A stretch of 64,000 nt of DNA, taken from NCBI RefSeq assembly GCF_025685425.1, contig NZ_JAGTAS010000057.1:62001-126000 (forward strand), written 5' to 3'. Both the position numbers and the translations under genes were made by a program. Within the stretch, counting starts at the first letter, position 1, and each line of letters begins with the position of its first letter. Source of the stretch: Terriglobus albidus. GTDB taxonomy: Bacteria > Acidobacteriota > Terriglobia > Terriglobales > Acidobacteriaceae. The notes beneath the pieces were generated by a model. That model was not told the DNA's origin. It ran no database searches and saw nothing but the letters and a program-made list of their open reading frames with translations. Below, one piece after another: positions 43,451 to 54,500 of the stretch.

Positions 43451-44644
43451 TTAGGTCAGCTTGACCCATTTGGCCTGCATCTGCGCCTTGATCACGAGTT
43501 CAGCCGCCAGCAGCGCCTGTTCCTGGTCTTGCGCGATATGCGTACGATTGATGATGTCTTCCACAAACTGGGGACCAAACGGCAGCGATACCTGATTGCA
43601 ATCGATATAGCGCTGCTGTTGTCCATCCACCAGAAACAGGTTATTGCCGGTCTTATTAACGCCGACGTTGGTGTACTTACGCACCTCAATGTAGCCCTTG
43701 GTTCCCAGAAGGAACAAGCGGCCATCGCCCCAGGTGCCAAGGCCGTCCGGCGTAAACCAATCGAGACGCACGTAGCCCAAGCCCTTGTTGCCGCGAAGCA
43801 CCATGTCGCCGAAGTCCTGGAATTTCGGGTGCTCCGGATGCGCGATGTTGGCAATCTGCGACTCCACAATCTCCGCGCTGGTGCTGCCGGTGTAGTACAG
43901 GAACTGGTCAACCTGGTGCGAGCCAATATCGCACAGAATGCCGCCGTACTGCTCCGGAACCCAGAACCAGTCAGGACGCGGATCGGCACCACCATTGGCG
44001 CCGCCACCGCCCTGCACGATCTGATGGGGAGCGATATTGATCGTCTGAATCACCTGGCCGATGGCTCCCTGCCGTACCAATTCTCCAGCTTTGATTGCCG
44101 CCTTCACCTCCAGCAGCTCGCTGTACATGATGGCGTAGATCCGCTTGGTTTCCTTGACCGTCTGACGGACGGCCGCAAGCTGCTCCAGCGTCGTAATGCC
44201 GGGCTTATCGGAGAGGAAGTCCTTGCCGGCCTTCATCGCACGGACACCCAGCGGAGCACGCTCGCTCGCAATGGCGGAGCTCAGCACCAGTTGGATGGAG
44301 GGATCGTGCAGGATCGCATCTTCCGACTCCACCTGCTTCGCATCCGGATACTGCTTCTTGAAGCGCGCAACTTTATTGGGCTCCGCTCCATAAAACGCTA
44401 CGAGCTTGCCTCCGCCGCGGATGATGGCGTTCGTCATGCCATAGATGTGGTCGTGGCTCATACCGCATACAGCAAAGTTGATCGAGTGCTTCGGAGCCTC
44501 GTTTTCCCAGGCAGCCGGAGCGGCCACCTCGTGCAGTACCGGCCCGGCTCCGACGGGCTGTGCCAGTCCCATCTCCGCGAAGCCGCCCATCATACCCATG
44601 GCGCCCGCGGTGCGAAAGAAATCCCTGCGATTGAATCCGTTCAT
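43451..44644 (-). CDS. Tat-leader Gfo/Idh/MocA family oxidoreductase
   Basis: A 397-residue protein with leader NRRDFFRTAGAMGMMGGFAEM. The NAD-binding domain has FAVCGMSHDHIYGM and the EKP-equivalent position reads KDFLSDKPGIT, with DKP in place of EKP, which is common in one branch of the family. The C-terminal half has GGILCDIGSHQVDQFLYYTG, placing conserved Asp and His at the active site. It is the first gene of the minus-strand operon; the promoter lies in the 380-bp region upstream that is shared with the divergent receptor gene. Confidence 0.88.
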   Translation of the reverse strand: MNGFNRRDFFRTAGAMGMMGGFAEMGLAQPVGAGPVLHEVAAPAAWENEAPKHSINFAVCGMSHDHIYGMTNAIIRGGGKLVAFYGAEPNKVARFKKQYPDAKQVESEDAILHDPSIQLVLSSAIASERAPLGVRAMKAGKDFLSDKPGITTLEQLAAVRQTVKETKRIYAIMYSELLEVKAAIKAGELVRQGAIGQVIQTINIAPHQIVQGGGGANGGADPRPDWFWVPEQYGGILCDIGSHQVDQFLYYTGSTSAEIVESQIANIAHPEHPKFQDFGDMVLRGNKGLGYVRLDWFTPDGLGTWGDGRLFLLGTKGYIEVRKYTNVGVNKTGNNLFLVDGQQQRYIDCNQVSLPFGPQFVEDIINRTHIAQDQEQALLAAELVIKAQMQAKWVKLT

Positions 44645-44814
44645 CGGAAAAACATCTCCATTTATGGCGTTTCAGTATTGATCTTGATTGGTCTCTGGAA
44701 GAAGAAATCGGGTCGGCGGAATTGTAGCAAGTCGCAACAATCTCTGGCCCGCAGAAAATGGCCGCAGGCCAACTCCCCCTTACAGGAGAAGACGCGCGAA
44801 AGTGTATTCCGGTT

Positions 44815-44840
44815 GAATTGATTTTTATATAAATCAATTC
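44815..44840. promoter_or_regulatory. 26-bp palindrome between divergent operons
   Basis: GAATTGATTT-TTATAT-AAATCAATTC is a perfect 10-bp inverted repeat with a six-base AT centre, in an otherwise AT-rich island of the region 44645-45022. It sits between the minus-strand oxidoreductase operon and the plus-strand TonB receptor. It is well placed as a shared operator. Confidence 0.6.
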
Positions 44841-45022
44841 ACAAGAAATACCTTCGTTTAAACCCATCAAAACAATTTCAATGAAAAATATTCTTGCAAA
44901 GTGTCTTCCATAGATGTTTCTATTCTCCCCGCAAAAAAAACCAACCCATTCGGGGGCACCTGAAGATGAACCTGTACCTCTTTCGGCCAGTTGATATATC
45001 AAGGAGATCTCTTCCTATCCGC

Positions 45023-48000
45023 ATGAAAACGAACGCTGTATGGATCACCCTGCTTTTGGCAGTGATGGTGGTCTTCGGCGGGACGCAGGTGACCGCGCAG
45101 GACACAACGGCCACCATCCTGGGTTCCGTATCTGACCCATCCGGAGCCGCAGTCGGAAATGCAGACGTCACCGTAACTAACACGCAGACGAACATCGCCG
45201 TTGATACCAAAACAACGGAATCCGGGGCTTACACCGTTCCCAACCTCATCCCCGGCACCTACAGCATCACGATCAAGGTGCAAGGCTTTCAAACCGTCAG
45301 CATTCCGAACATCACCGTCGCAGCGGGTGATCGCCGGCGCGCCGACGCGGCGCTGGTGGTCGGCGCCGTCAATGAAACAGTGGAGATCACTACGGCCGCG
45401 CCGATCCTGCAGACGGACGCGTCCTCGGTTGGAGGCAACGTAACGGAACGCGCTGTACAGGATCTACCTCTGAACGGCCGTAACTTCATCAACCTGGTGC
45501 AAGTCATGCCAGGAGCGACCGAGGGCGCACCGAATAGCATCAACAGCGGCAATCGTCCGGATGACCGCCGCCCCTCCTCCTCTATTTCCATCAATGGCCA
45601 ATCTGAAGTTCTGAACGACCAGCTCGTTGACGGTCTCGACAACAACGAACGTGTCATCGGCACCATCGGCGTGCGCCCGTCGATCGATTCCATCCAGGAA
45701 GTACGCATTCTGACCAACAGCTTCTCGTCTGACGGAGGCCGCGCGGGTGGCGGTCTGATCAACGTCATCACCAAGAGCGGCACCAATAACTTTCATGGCT
45801 CTTTGTATGAATTCTTCCGCAATGACAAGTTGAACGCGTACGCCTACCAGTTCGGCGCTCATGCTGCAAAGCCACGTTTGCGGCAGAATCAATTCGGCGG
45901 CAGCCTTGGTGGACCGATCTTCAAAGACAAAGCCTTCTTCCACGGCGATGCGGAGTTCTTCCGTCTGATCAAGGGTGGCCTGCCAAGCAACCTGACGGTT
46001 CCTACCGCATATGAACTCGCGCACCCTGGAGATTTCTCCGACGCCATTCCGGCGTCCGGATGCGCCACCATTGCGGCCTCGGTTGTCGATCCAACGCAGT
46101 CGCACACCACCGGATGCGTCTATGATCCAAACCCGGCGTCACCTGGTTATCTTCGTAGTCCTGTCGCCGGCAATATCGTTCCGAGCAGCTATATCGACCC
46201 GGTTGGACTCGCTTATTTCAAGCTTTATCCCGCCCCGAACACGGGTAAAAACGGATACGTCGGAACGCGAAACCAGCAGCAGTACTCCACGGTGTACGAC
46301 GTTCGTGTCGACTATCACTTCGACACCAACAACCAGATCTTTGCCAAGTACATTGTCAACGATATCTTCACGTTCTCTCCTGGAGCTCTGCCGATCTCCA
46401 GTGCAAACGGATTCGCCATCGATCCACAAACTGGCAATGGATTCGGGTCTGCTCCACAGATCGCACGCAACACCGCAGTGATCTACACGCATACCTTCAC
46501 TTCAAACATGCTGATGAATATTGGTGCAGCGTGGACACATATCAACAACGCATCGTATCCGCTGAACTATGGGGTAAACCCGAACACTAAACTCGGCCAA
46601 CCGAACGTCAATATCAGCCAACTTACCTCAGGCCTCGCGGTTGCGTTGCCTACTGGTTTAACAGGCCTCGGCGGTGGCAGCAACTTCGTGCCACTACAGA
46701 ACAAGGACAACAGCTATCAGCTCAATGGAAATATCTTCTATAACCGCGGCAACCACAGCTTCCGCATTGGTGCGGCAGGCATTCGCCGTATCGCGCTGAA
46801 CCTGCAGGACAATCAGGGTGAAGGCAGTTGGACCTTCCGCATGGGGGCTCCAGGCCTGCTGATGGGCATCTTCTCAGCGGCTACCCGCAACAACAACCTG
46901 TATCCGCCTACGTACCTGACGTGGGAGCCGAGCGTCTATGTCCAGGATGACTGGCACGTACGTCAGAACCTTACCCTCAACCTCGGCGTTCGTTACGACA
47001 TCTACACACCTTTCACCGAGAAGAAAAATCACATCTCCAACTTTGATGAGGCGACCGCGACCATCGTGCAGGCCGGCGTCAATGGCGTGAGCAACACGGC
47101 GAACGTCAAAACTGACTATTCCAACTTTGCACCTCGCGTGGGCTTTGCGTTGACGGCTTCTCCAAGCCTGGTCATCCGCGGCGGCTTTGGCCTCGCGTTC
47201 TTCCCCAGCAACTACATGTCTCCGGTAAACCTGAAGAACCCGCCAAACATCGCGATCTACGGCAACTGCTCGTCAGTTCAGGCCGCGAACGGAACCAGCG
47301 GTTGCAATACAGCCTTTACCCGGTTCAATCAAGGCATGCCGTCGCCGAACCAGAACCCGAGCACGGCTCAATCGGCGCTCGTCGGTTCCATTCCTGCAAC
47401 CGTCGATTACAACTTCCGCTCCGGCTATCTGGAACAGTTCAACCTCACCGCGCAGAAAGACTTCAAAGGCAACACTCTGACTGTCTCCTATGTCGGACAG
47501 TTGGGCCGCCATCTTTCCACTGGATTCGACATCAATCGTGCGCCGTTAGGAAATAAGAGCGGCTCACAAACGCTGCGCCGTTATTACTCGGTATTGCCGG
47601 GAGTTACGACAATCACCAGAACCTACGCCACTGGTGCTTCGTCGTACCACTCGCTGCAGGCTGTCTTCGAACGCCGCTTCCACAACGGTCTGGGATTCAA
47701 CGTCAATACGACATGGGCCCATCTGCTCGATAATGCTCCAAATATCAACGGCCAAAGCGGAAACGGCGTAGGCCAGGTATTGGCAACGCAGAAGTTCGAT
47801 GATTACGGCAATGGCGACCTCGATGTGCGGAACCGTATTGTCGTTACCGGCAACTATGCTCTTCCCTTCGGCAAAGGAGCGCATGGGCTTCGTGGTGCGC
47901 TTCTCGGGGGATGGCGCACGAACGTTCTTTATCTCTGGTCAACCGGCATGACGTTCACCGTTCTTAATTCCACCAATGTCAGCGGCACCAGCCCCGGCGG

Positions 48001-48370
48001 TTCGGCAGACCGCCCGAATGTCAGTGGAGACCCCTTCCAGAACATCACCCCAATCTTTTCGGGAGCGATGCAGTTCTTCCGGGCATCTGCTTTCGTTGCC
48101 CAGAATGCCGGTGATCTTGGCAATGAACGCCGTAACCCATATCACGGTCCGCACTTCCGGCACTGGGATATGTCGCTGTTCAAAGAGTTCACGGTCTACC
48201 GTGAAACGCATCTGCAGTTCCGCGCGGAAGCATTCAACATCGCCAACCAAGCCAACTTCAGCAACCCTGTTACCGGACTCGGCTCCACAACCACCCTGGG
48301 AGCCCTTACTTCAACACTTCCGTCGTACCAGCCGCGTCTGATTCAGTTCGCGGTCAAGTACGAGTTCTAA
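45023..48370 (+). CDS. Oar-like TonB-dependent receptor, second copy
   Basis: From ATG 45023 the protein has 1115 residues with leader VWITLLLAVMVVFGGTQVTAQ. An AAGGAGAT ribosome site lies 14 bases upstream, rather far; an in-frame ATG at 44966 is possible. Residues 28-105 are the CarboxypepD_reg-like domain (ILGSVSDPSGAAVGNADV), followed by the plug (LPLNGRNFINLVQVMPG, GLINVITKSGTNNFHGSLYEF) and a long beta barrel ending RLIQFAVKYEF. The LNGRNF motif is typical of acidobacterial Oar relatives. A terminator follows at 48392, so it is a single-gene unit. It probably serves glycan capture together with the GH18 enzyme or the divergent operon. Confidence 0.92.
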   Translation: MKTNAVWITLLLAVMVVFGGTQVTAQDTTATILGSVSDPSGAAVGNADVTVTNTQTNIAVDTKTTESGAYTVPNLIPGTYSITIKVQGFQTVSIPNITVAAGDRRRADAALVVGAVNETVEITTAAPILQTDASSVGGNVTERAVQDLPLNGRNFINLVQVMPGATEGAPNSINSGNRPDDRRPSSSISINGQSEVLNDQLVDGLDNNERVIGTIGVRPSIDSIQEVRILTNSFSSDGGRAGGGLINVITKSGTNNFHGSLYEFFRNDKLNAYAYQFGAHAAKPRLRQNQFGGSLGGPIFKDKAFFHGDAEFFRLIKGGLPSNLTVPTAYELAHPGDFSDAIPASGCATIAASVVDPTQSHTTGCVYDPNPASPGYLRSPVAGNIVPSSYIDPVGLAYFKLYPAPNTGKNGYVGTRNQQQYSTVYDVRVDYHFDTNNQIFAKYIVNDIFTFSPGALPISSANGFAIDPQTGNGFGSAPQIARNTAVIYTHTFTSNMLMNIGAAWTHINNASYPLNYGVNPNTKLGQPNVNISQLTSGLAVALPTGLTGLGGGSNFVPLQNKDNSYQLNGNIFYNRGNHSFRIGAAGIRRIALNLQDNQGEGSWTFRMGAPGLLMGIFSAATRNNNLYPPTYLTWEPSVYVQDDWHVRQNLTLNLGVRYDIYTPFTEKKNHISNFDEATATIVQAGVNGVSNTANVKTDYSNFAPRVGFALTASPSLVIRGGFGLAFFPSNYMSPVNLKNPPNIAIYGNCSSVQAANGTSGCNTAFTRFNQGMPSPNQNPSTAQSALVGSIPATVDYNFRSGYLEQFNLTAQKDFKGNTLTVSYVGQLGRHLSTGFDINRAPLGNKSGSQTLRRYYSVLPGVTTITRTYATGASSYHSLQAVFERRFHNGLGFNVNTTWAHLLDNAPNINGQSGNGVGQVLATQKFDDYGNGDLDVRNRIVVTGNYALPFGKGAHGLRGALLGGWRTNVLYLWSTGMTFTVLNSTNVSGTSPGGSADRPNVSGDPFQNITPIFSGAMQFFRASAFVAQNAGDLGNERRNPYHGPHFRHWDMSLFKEFTVYRETHLQFRAEAFNIANQANFSNPVTGLGSTTTLGALTSTLPSYQPRLIQFAVKYEF

Positions 48371-48391
48371 CCACAAACGCCTCACCATGGG

Positions 48392-48425
48392 GGCCTGCGT
48401 CTCATCCACGCAGGCCGTTCTTTTT
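48392..48425 (+). terminator. Rho-independent terminator after TonB receptor
   Basis: GGCCTGCGT and ACGCAGGCC form a 9-bp perfect stem with a seven-base loop, followed by GTTCTTTTT. Confidence 0.9.
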
Positions 48426-48472
48426 AACATCGCGATGTTGCCGAAATCCGCCACGGCGCGTCTGATGGAAGA

Positions 48473-49768
48473 GTGCGTACTCCGGGTCCATTTGTCGCGG
48501 TCATCCTGTTTGTCGGGGCGTTGCTGCCGTTCGCTCATGCCGCGTCCGCACACCGGCACAAGGTCACACCGCACAGGCCCATCGTCGTTGGCTACTTTCC
48601 GCAGTGGCAGCTTTATGCCGATACACCCTATTCCGTAAAAGCCCTTGATCAGAGCGGCGGCGCCAGGCTGCTGGACCAGATCAATTACGCACAGGGCTTC
48701 GTCAAAGACGGTCACTGCTCGGTCGCCGATCCCAATGCTGATCTGAAGACTATCTACAGCGCTGAAAATAGTGTCAATGGCATCGCTGACGACCCCTCAT
48801 CGCATTTCCATGGCTACTTTCACCAGATACAAGAGTTGAAACGAAAGTATCCACGCCTGAGGCTGCTCATCTCCCTGGAAGGCCGAGCTGCTGACTTCGC
48901 TGCGGATGCTCAACCCGCTGTCCGCAAACAATTTGTCCGCTCCTGTATCGATACATTCCTCCACGGCCATTTCGCGGATGGCATCGATGTGCCGGGTCTC
49001 TTCGATGGCTTCGACATCGACTGGGAGTCGCCTCACCAGGAAGACGCGGAAAACTTCCGCGAACTGCTACGCGAGTTCCGGGAGCAGATGAATGCTGTGC
49101 GGCCAGGGCTCCGGCTTTCCATCGCAGTAGGTCCGTCGCCCCGCATGCTCGGCGGAGTCGATTTTCGATCCATCATCCCCTACCTCGACCAGGTAGGCGT
49201 CATGAATTATGACTATGTCGGTCCCTGGATGCAGCGTTCCGGTTTCATCGCACCACTCTTCCGCGATCCGGCACATCCCGGCGGAAGTATCGACCGCGGC
49301 ATGAATGACTACATCGCCGCCGGTGTTCCGGCACACATGTTGCTGATGGGTATGCCCTTCTATGGATATGGCTGGAAGGTCCCGGACGGCGACAATCACG
49401 GTCTCTTTCAGGCAGGACCAGGCATCCGCGGCGAAGACTACCCCTATCACCGGATCCGGAACATGAAGGGCAAATACATTCTCTACCGTGATCGCGTCTC
49501 GCACGCTCCCTGGCTGTATGACGGTGATACGTTCTTTACCTTCGAAGACACCGCCTCGCTCAGTTACAAGGCGGCGTACGCCGCGAAACATGGCCTTGGC
49601 GGAGTGATGATCTGGGAGCTGAGTGGAGACACCTCAGATGCCGAGCTGCTGCACACCGTCCATCGCTCCCTGAACCGTCCCCCGGCCTGGTACACCTTTC
49701 CGCCGGAGGCCTCGCCGGCAAGCGCTCCACAGCAGGCGGTACGAACTCGATCAACCGAAGCGCCCTAA
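48473..49768 (+). CDS. Secreted GH18 chitinase-like protein
   Basis: A 431-residue protein from GTG 48473 with leader GPFVAVILFVGALLPFAHAASA. It is a GH18 TIM barrel: VVGYFPQWQLYAD (strand 1), LRLLISLEG (strand 3, here LEG instead of SxGG), the catalytic DGFDIDWE at about 179-186 with the Glu as acid, and VGVMNYDYVG and GGVMIWELSGD for later strands. Substrate is beta-1,4-GlcNAc polymer or a related glycan. The stop is only 28 bp before the FHA phosphatase gene, but the functions differ. It has its own start region after a terminator. Confidence 0.92.
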   Translation: MRTPGPFVAVILFVGALLPFAHAASAHRHKVTPHRPIVVGYFPQWQLYADTPYSVKALDQSGGARLLDQINYAQGFVKDGHCSVADPNADLKTIYSAENSVNGIADDPSSHFHGYFHQIQELKRKYPRLRLLISLEGRAADFAADAQPAVRKQFVRSCIDTFLHGHFADGIDVPGLFDGFDIDWESPHQEDAENFRELLREFREQMNAVRPGLRLSIAVGPSPRMLGGVDFRSIIPYLDQVGVMNYDYVGPWMQRSGFIAPLFRDPAHPGGSIDRGMNDYIAAGVPAHMLLMGMPFYGYGWKVPDGDNHGLFQAGPGIRGEDYPYHRIRNMKGKYILYRDRVSHAPWLYDGDTFFTFEDTASLSYKAAYAAKHGLGGVMIWELSGDTSDAELLHTVHRSLNRPPAWYTFPPEASPASAPQQAVRTRSTEAP

Positions 49769-49796
49769 GCTTTGCTACACTGGCGGCTCAAGCACA

Positions 49797-51470
49797 ATGA
49801 CCATCGCTGAGAGCACCTTTGTTCCCATGAAGATGCTGCTGGAAGATCGCGGTAACCGCGTTCCCCGCACATTGGACCACGTGCCCTTCACCATCGGGCG
49901 TCTCACGGACCGCTCGCTTGTGCTGGACCACCCGTTCATCTCGCGCTCGCACGCACAGATCAACTTTATTGACGGACAATACTTCCTCGAGGACCTCCGG
50001 AGTACCCACGGCACCTATCTGAACGGCCGCCGTCTGGACCCGATGGCCGGCCCACAGGCACTCAACGCGGGAGACAAGCTTCGCTTCGGCTCCTCCGACG
50101 GTCCGCTGCTCCGCTTCGGCAAACCGAACCGCGACATAGCCAGCCTGAAAGATCTGATGGGCCAGATGCAGTCGATCGCGATGCCGAGCGAGGGCTCGGA
50201 CCTGGAGAAGCTGCGCTGGTTTCTGGAAGCTGCGCGGAAGCTGAACGCCGTCGGCGCTGTACAAGAGGTGCTGCAGTCGCTCGTCGAGATTACGCTCGAT
50301 TTGACGCAGATGGAACGCGGGTATGTCTACCTGCGTGATACGGCGACTGGCGAGATGTCCATGGCTGTGGGACTCACGCTTGCCGGGGAGAAACTAGCCG
50401 ATGACCGTGGGGTGGCCCAGTCTGCTATCCAGCAGGCGACTCGCACTGCCGCCGAATACATCGTCACTGATACGCTCTCACTCGATGGCGGCCTCTCTGA
50501 CTCCATGGTTGCCGGCAGCATCCGCACGGTGATTTGCATTCCGCTGCGCAGCCGTCACGGAGACTTTGGCAGTGACGAAGACAGTAAGCCCGAGTTCGGT
50601 GGAGAGATCCTCGGCGTCCTCTATCTCGATAGCCGTCTGAAGGCAGGCACTCTCAACGAGGTCGATAGCGGCCTGCTGGAGACGATCGCCGGCGAAGCAG
50701 CCTCCCTGATTGAAAATGCATCGCTTGCCCGCGCGGAAGAGGCGGCCCGCCGCTATCGCGAAGAACTGAACATCGCGGCACAGATTCAACAGGGCCTGAT
50801 GACCGTGCAGATTCCGGACATCCCGTATGCCCGCATCAACGCCCGCAACGTTCCCTGTAAAGATGTCGGAGGTGATTTCTTCGATGTCGTGGTCGATGAA
50901 GACGGCGTATCGCTCGTCATCACGGATGTCTCCGGCAAAGGCGTCTCCGCGGCACTTCTAGCCTCTACCCTTCAGGGACTGGTGTACTCCCAGTTAGCTG
51001 CCCGGCAGCCGCTGGAGCAGGTGGCACGCATGTGCAACCGCTTCATCTGCGCGAAGGACATCGGCAAGTACGCCACCATGATCGTGCTGAAGCTCACCAA
51101 GAGCGGCAACCTGCAGTACATCAACTGTGGTCACGTCATGCCCCTCCTGGTAGGAGATGGAGCGGTTGAGAAACTTACCGCAACCAATCTTCCCGTCGGC
51201 CTGCTTCCCGATGCCGAGTACGAGACCGCGTATCTGAAGATGCCGCAGAACAGCCGCCTGATCCTGGTGACGGATGGAGTCACCGAAGCCGAAAATCCCG
51301 AAGGTGAGTTCTTTGGCGATGACCGGCTTGAGGGCGCCGCATCTCAGTTTGAGTCGATGACCGAGATGTTTGACTCCGTGCAACGTTTCATGAACGGAGC
51401 ACCTCCGACGGACGACTGCACGATGATCGAGCTGCGGTACCACGATCGCCGTGGAGAAACTCGCTCCTAA
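49797..51470 (+). CDS. FHA-GAF-SpoIIE (PP2C) phosphatase
   Basis: A 557-residue signalling protein. Residues about 28-100 are an FHA domain (FTIGRLTDRSLVLDHPFISRSHAQI, STHGTYLNG) that binds phosphothreonine. Residues 130-290 are a GAF domain, then a short coiled coil. Residues 320-550 are a PPM/SpoIIE phosphatase: VGGDFFDVV, ITDVSGKGVSAALLAS, LVTDGVTEAEN and DDCTMIEL supply the metal-binding Asp residues. It is cytoplasmic, with no helix. The gene is convergent with a Ser/Thr kinase, a natural opposing pair in which the FHA domain could read kinase output. Confidence 0.93.
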   Translation: MTIAESTFVPMKMLLEDRGNRVPRTLDHVPFTIGRLTDRSLVLDHPFISRSHAQINFIDGQYFLEDLRSTHGTYLNGRRLDPMAGPQALNAGDKLRFGSSDGPLLRFGKPNRDIASLKDLMGQMQSIAMPSEGSDLEKLRWFLEAARKLNAVGAVQEVLQSLVEITLDLTQMERGYVYLRDTATGEMSMAVGLTLAGEKLADDRGVAQSAIQQATRTAAEYIVTDTLSLDGGLSDSMVAGSIRTVICIPLRSRHGDFGSDEDSKPEFGGEILGVLYLDSRLKAGTLNEVDSGLLETIAGEAASLIENASLARAEEAARRYREELNIAAQIQQGLMTVQIPDIPYARINARNVPCKDVGGDFFDVVVDEDGVSLVITDVSGKGVSAALLASTLQGLVYSQLAARQPLEQVARMCNRFICAKDIGKYATMIVLKLTKSGNLQYINCGHVMPLLVGDGAVEKLTATNLPVGLLPDAEYETAYLKMPQNSRLILVTDGVTEAENPEGEFFGDDRLEGAASQFESMTEMFDSVQRFMNGAPPTDDCTMIELRYHDRRGETRS

Positions 51471-51486
51471 GTGATTGCTGCAGCCT

Positions 51487-51511
51487 CTAGAGCATTTTCC
51501 CTGTTGCTCTA
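51487..51511. repeat. Isolated end of the intergenic repeat family
   Basis: CTAGAGCATTTTCCCTGT at 51487-51504 is identical to the left end of the repeat at 62971-62988. Here it lies between the convergent phosphatase and kinase genes and is flanked by TAGAGC and GCTCTA, which pair. It looks like a solo end left by loss of the rest of the element. Confidence 0.6.
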
Positions 51512-54500
51512 TCGTCCCTTAGCCTTCGCTTCCGTCAGCAGCGGTGAACCTGCATCTGCGTCCTTCCAGAGCGTCGCAAACGCTTTATAGGCTGGCGCGG
51601 CGTTGTTGTGATCTCCCATGGCATCGTATGCATGGGCCAGGCCGATCTGCGCCGCCGGATAGACAGTACCGCCCGTGAGCAGTGACTGGCCACGATGTTG
51701 CAACTGAATCTGATGATCGATCAGTGCGACCTGAGGCTTACCGGTCGCAACCTGTGCCAGGCCGCGCAGGTAGGCTCCGATGGTTATCGTGTCATAGGCC
51801 TTAGCCCTCGATAATAGATCGAGCGCTGCTGTGGGCTGGCCCGTCTTCAACTGAATCGCCGCGGTGACTACTGGCGCGAAATATTCCTTCGCCACCGTCC
51901 CCTGCTGGCTGTTCAATACGCTGAGATGTTGTTGCGCTGCTGCCTCATCGCCACACATCGCGGCTGCAAGACCCGCATAGTAGGCCGCTCTGGGAGAGGT
52001 CGATGTTGCGGAAGGAAGAAAGCTCTTCGCACCGGCGCAATCTGAGAGCAGAGCTCGATCCAGCGCTGCCTGTCCGGCAAAGGTCGCAGCTACGGCTGCC
52101 AGTTTTGGATTCTGGGATACCGATGTAATTGCCTGGCGCCATACGGCTGCTCCGGCCTGCAATCTTCCGGTGTTATCGAGATAAGTTGCATATGCTGGAG
52201 CCACCGTCAACGCGTCGGGCTGCTGCCGGGCCAGTTCAATCTGTGCAGCGAGAAGGTCATCCTTCCCTTGAAGATAGGCTGCCAGTAATTCCTGATCGCT
52301 GTGCTTCGAGCCCACTTTTACTGCCTGGCGTTCTAGTTCCAGGGCCGCCTCATAGCGGTTCTGCGCCGTCATCGCGACTTCAGCTTCGCGATACAGGCTG
52401 CCGTCGCCTGGATTCAGTTTCAGGCCCTGTTGGGCCGCCTGACCGGCTTCTGCCCAGCGTCCCATCTTTCGATCCAATACCGCCTGCAGGCGGAACCCAT
52501 CGAGGTCGCTGGTAAAGGCCGTGAGATACGCTTTTGCCAGCTCGGATGCCTTCGGAAGGTTGCCGGAAGCGAAGAGCTCCTGAGTCAGCGCCGACAGAGA
52601 GGCCAACCGCTGTCCGCTCTTGGCGGCGTTAGCACCGGCAGACCGCGCCGCCGAAGCGGCTGCGTCATATGCGCCGACAGCGTCATACAACAGAGCCAGT
52701 TTCAACGCCGGCTGCACAAATGCCGGATCGGCAGCAACAGCACTCTCATAGGCATGTATAGCCAGTGCCGGCTGCCACAAGCTGAGTGCCATCTCGCCGC
52801 GAGCATATTCCCGCAAGGCTTCCTGCGATGAGCTGGCCAGGCTGTTGAAGGAGACACTTGTCTTCTGGATGTCGGCGTTCGACTCTCCCAGAGCAGCGCG
52901 CAGCGGCTGAGCCAGGCGATCCAGGGTGACGCCAATCTGCTCCTTGCTGGCAGCCCTGTCGGTAAACGTTGCCAGAGTACGATTGGAAGTCGTTTCGTGC
53001 AGCGTCAGCTCAATGTCATAGCCGGCTCCGCTGCTTGAGATCTTGCCGAAAAGGAAAACAGGCACACCGGAGTCGGTTGCAATCTGTCGCGCTTTTGCCT
53101 CATCCACAGGCTGGTCTGCAGCGCCGTCTCCCGAGAGCTGAGCGTGGAAGGATTCAGGGCCGCGGTAGGCGATCGCCGGCGACTGCGACAACTCCATAGC
53201 CACAGCCGTGGCAACCCAGTCATCGAGCGTGCTGTCACCGGTGTCGTTTTGAATCGAGGTCACCATCACGGCCTGTCCCGGCGCCATAACATCGGAGACC
53301 ACGCTCTTGTTGCGGAACCTGAAGAACGCAAATGTCCCGGCAGCAATCACCAGAACCGCGACAGCCACGAACAGCAGCGTCTTACTGCTCTTTTGCTCCG
53401 GCGCAGCCTCGGCATCGCTCTCGTACGCAACATGCGGCCGTGCGGCCACAATACCCGAGCCGGAGGCGGCCATCCGCTGTGCTGATCTTTGCCCTGACGC
53501 CACAGCGACAGCGGCGGTCCTGTCTTCCGAATGATGGGCAGCGGCTTGCGACGAATGGGGAGCTGGAGGACGCCAGCCTGCCGCCGGGATATTGACCTCC
53601 GTAGGGTCCGCTGGACCAGAGGCTCGAGCCGGCTCCGGCTGCGCGGCCGCGACACCCATCCTGGAAGGAGGGATGAACGGCTGGGAGGCGCGTTCCGGCA
53701 AATCGTTCTCACGGCGGCCGCCAGGTACCGGTGGGCTCGATATGCGGCGAATCCGCCGATCGACGGACCGCGGATCGCCAGGATCATTCACCGGCGGCTT
53801 GGACCGCTGCATCCACGGAGCCTTCTTGCCTCCGTCACGAACCTCTGCCAACGCTGCGGCAACTTCCCCGGCACTCTGGTACCGATTCTTGCGATCTTTC
53901 GCCAGCAGCTTAAGGATGACCTTCTCCAGATCCTTCGGGACATTTGCACCGAAACTCTTCATCGTCGGCGGATCATGGCTCAGGATGTTGACGAAGATCA
54001 CGGCACTGGTTGCTCCATCAAATGGCACACACCCGGTCGCCATCTCGAACAGGACCACACCCAGCGAAAAGAGATCGGACCGCGCATCGAGCTGTTCCCC
54101 ACGCGCCTGCTCAGGCGACATATACGCAACGGTGCCAACCGTTGATCCTGTGACCGTCAGATCCTGCGTGTGTTGAGAATGCCCTGTCAGACGCTCGATC
54201 TTCGCCAGACCAAAATCCAGAACCTTTGCCTGCCAGGCACCGCTGGGACGCGGGACGAGGAAAACATTTGCGGGCTTGATGTCGCGGTGGACGATATTCT
54301 TCGCGTGCGCCGCGGCCAGCGCCTCGGCGACCTCAATGCCGTAGGCCAGCACCTCTGCCACAGGCATGGGGCCACGGTCGATGGCGTCGCGTAGTGTCTC
54401 GCCATCGAGCAGCTCCATCACCATGTAGGGATCGCCGTCATGGTCGCCGATGTCGAAGATCGTGCGGATATTCGGATGGTTCAACGCCGAGGCGGCACGC

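Noticed and set aside
43529-44821. 430-codon plus-strand frame antisense to the other Gfo/Idh/MocA gene
   Set aside because: Same reasoning; the length reflects lack of stops opposite GC-rich codons.
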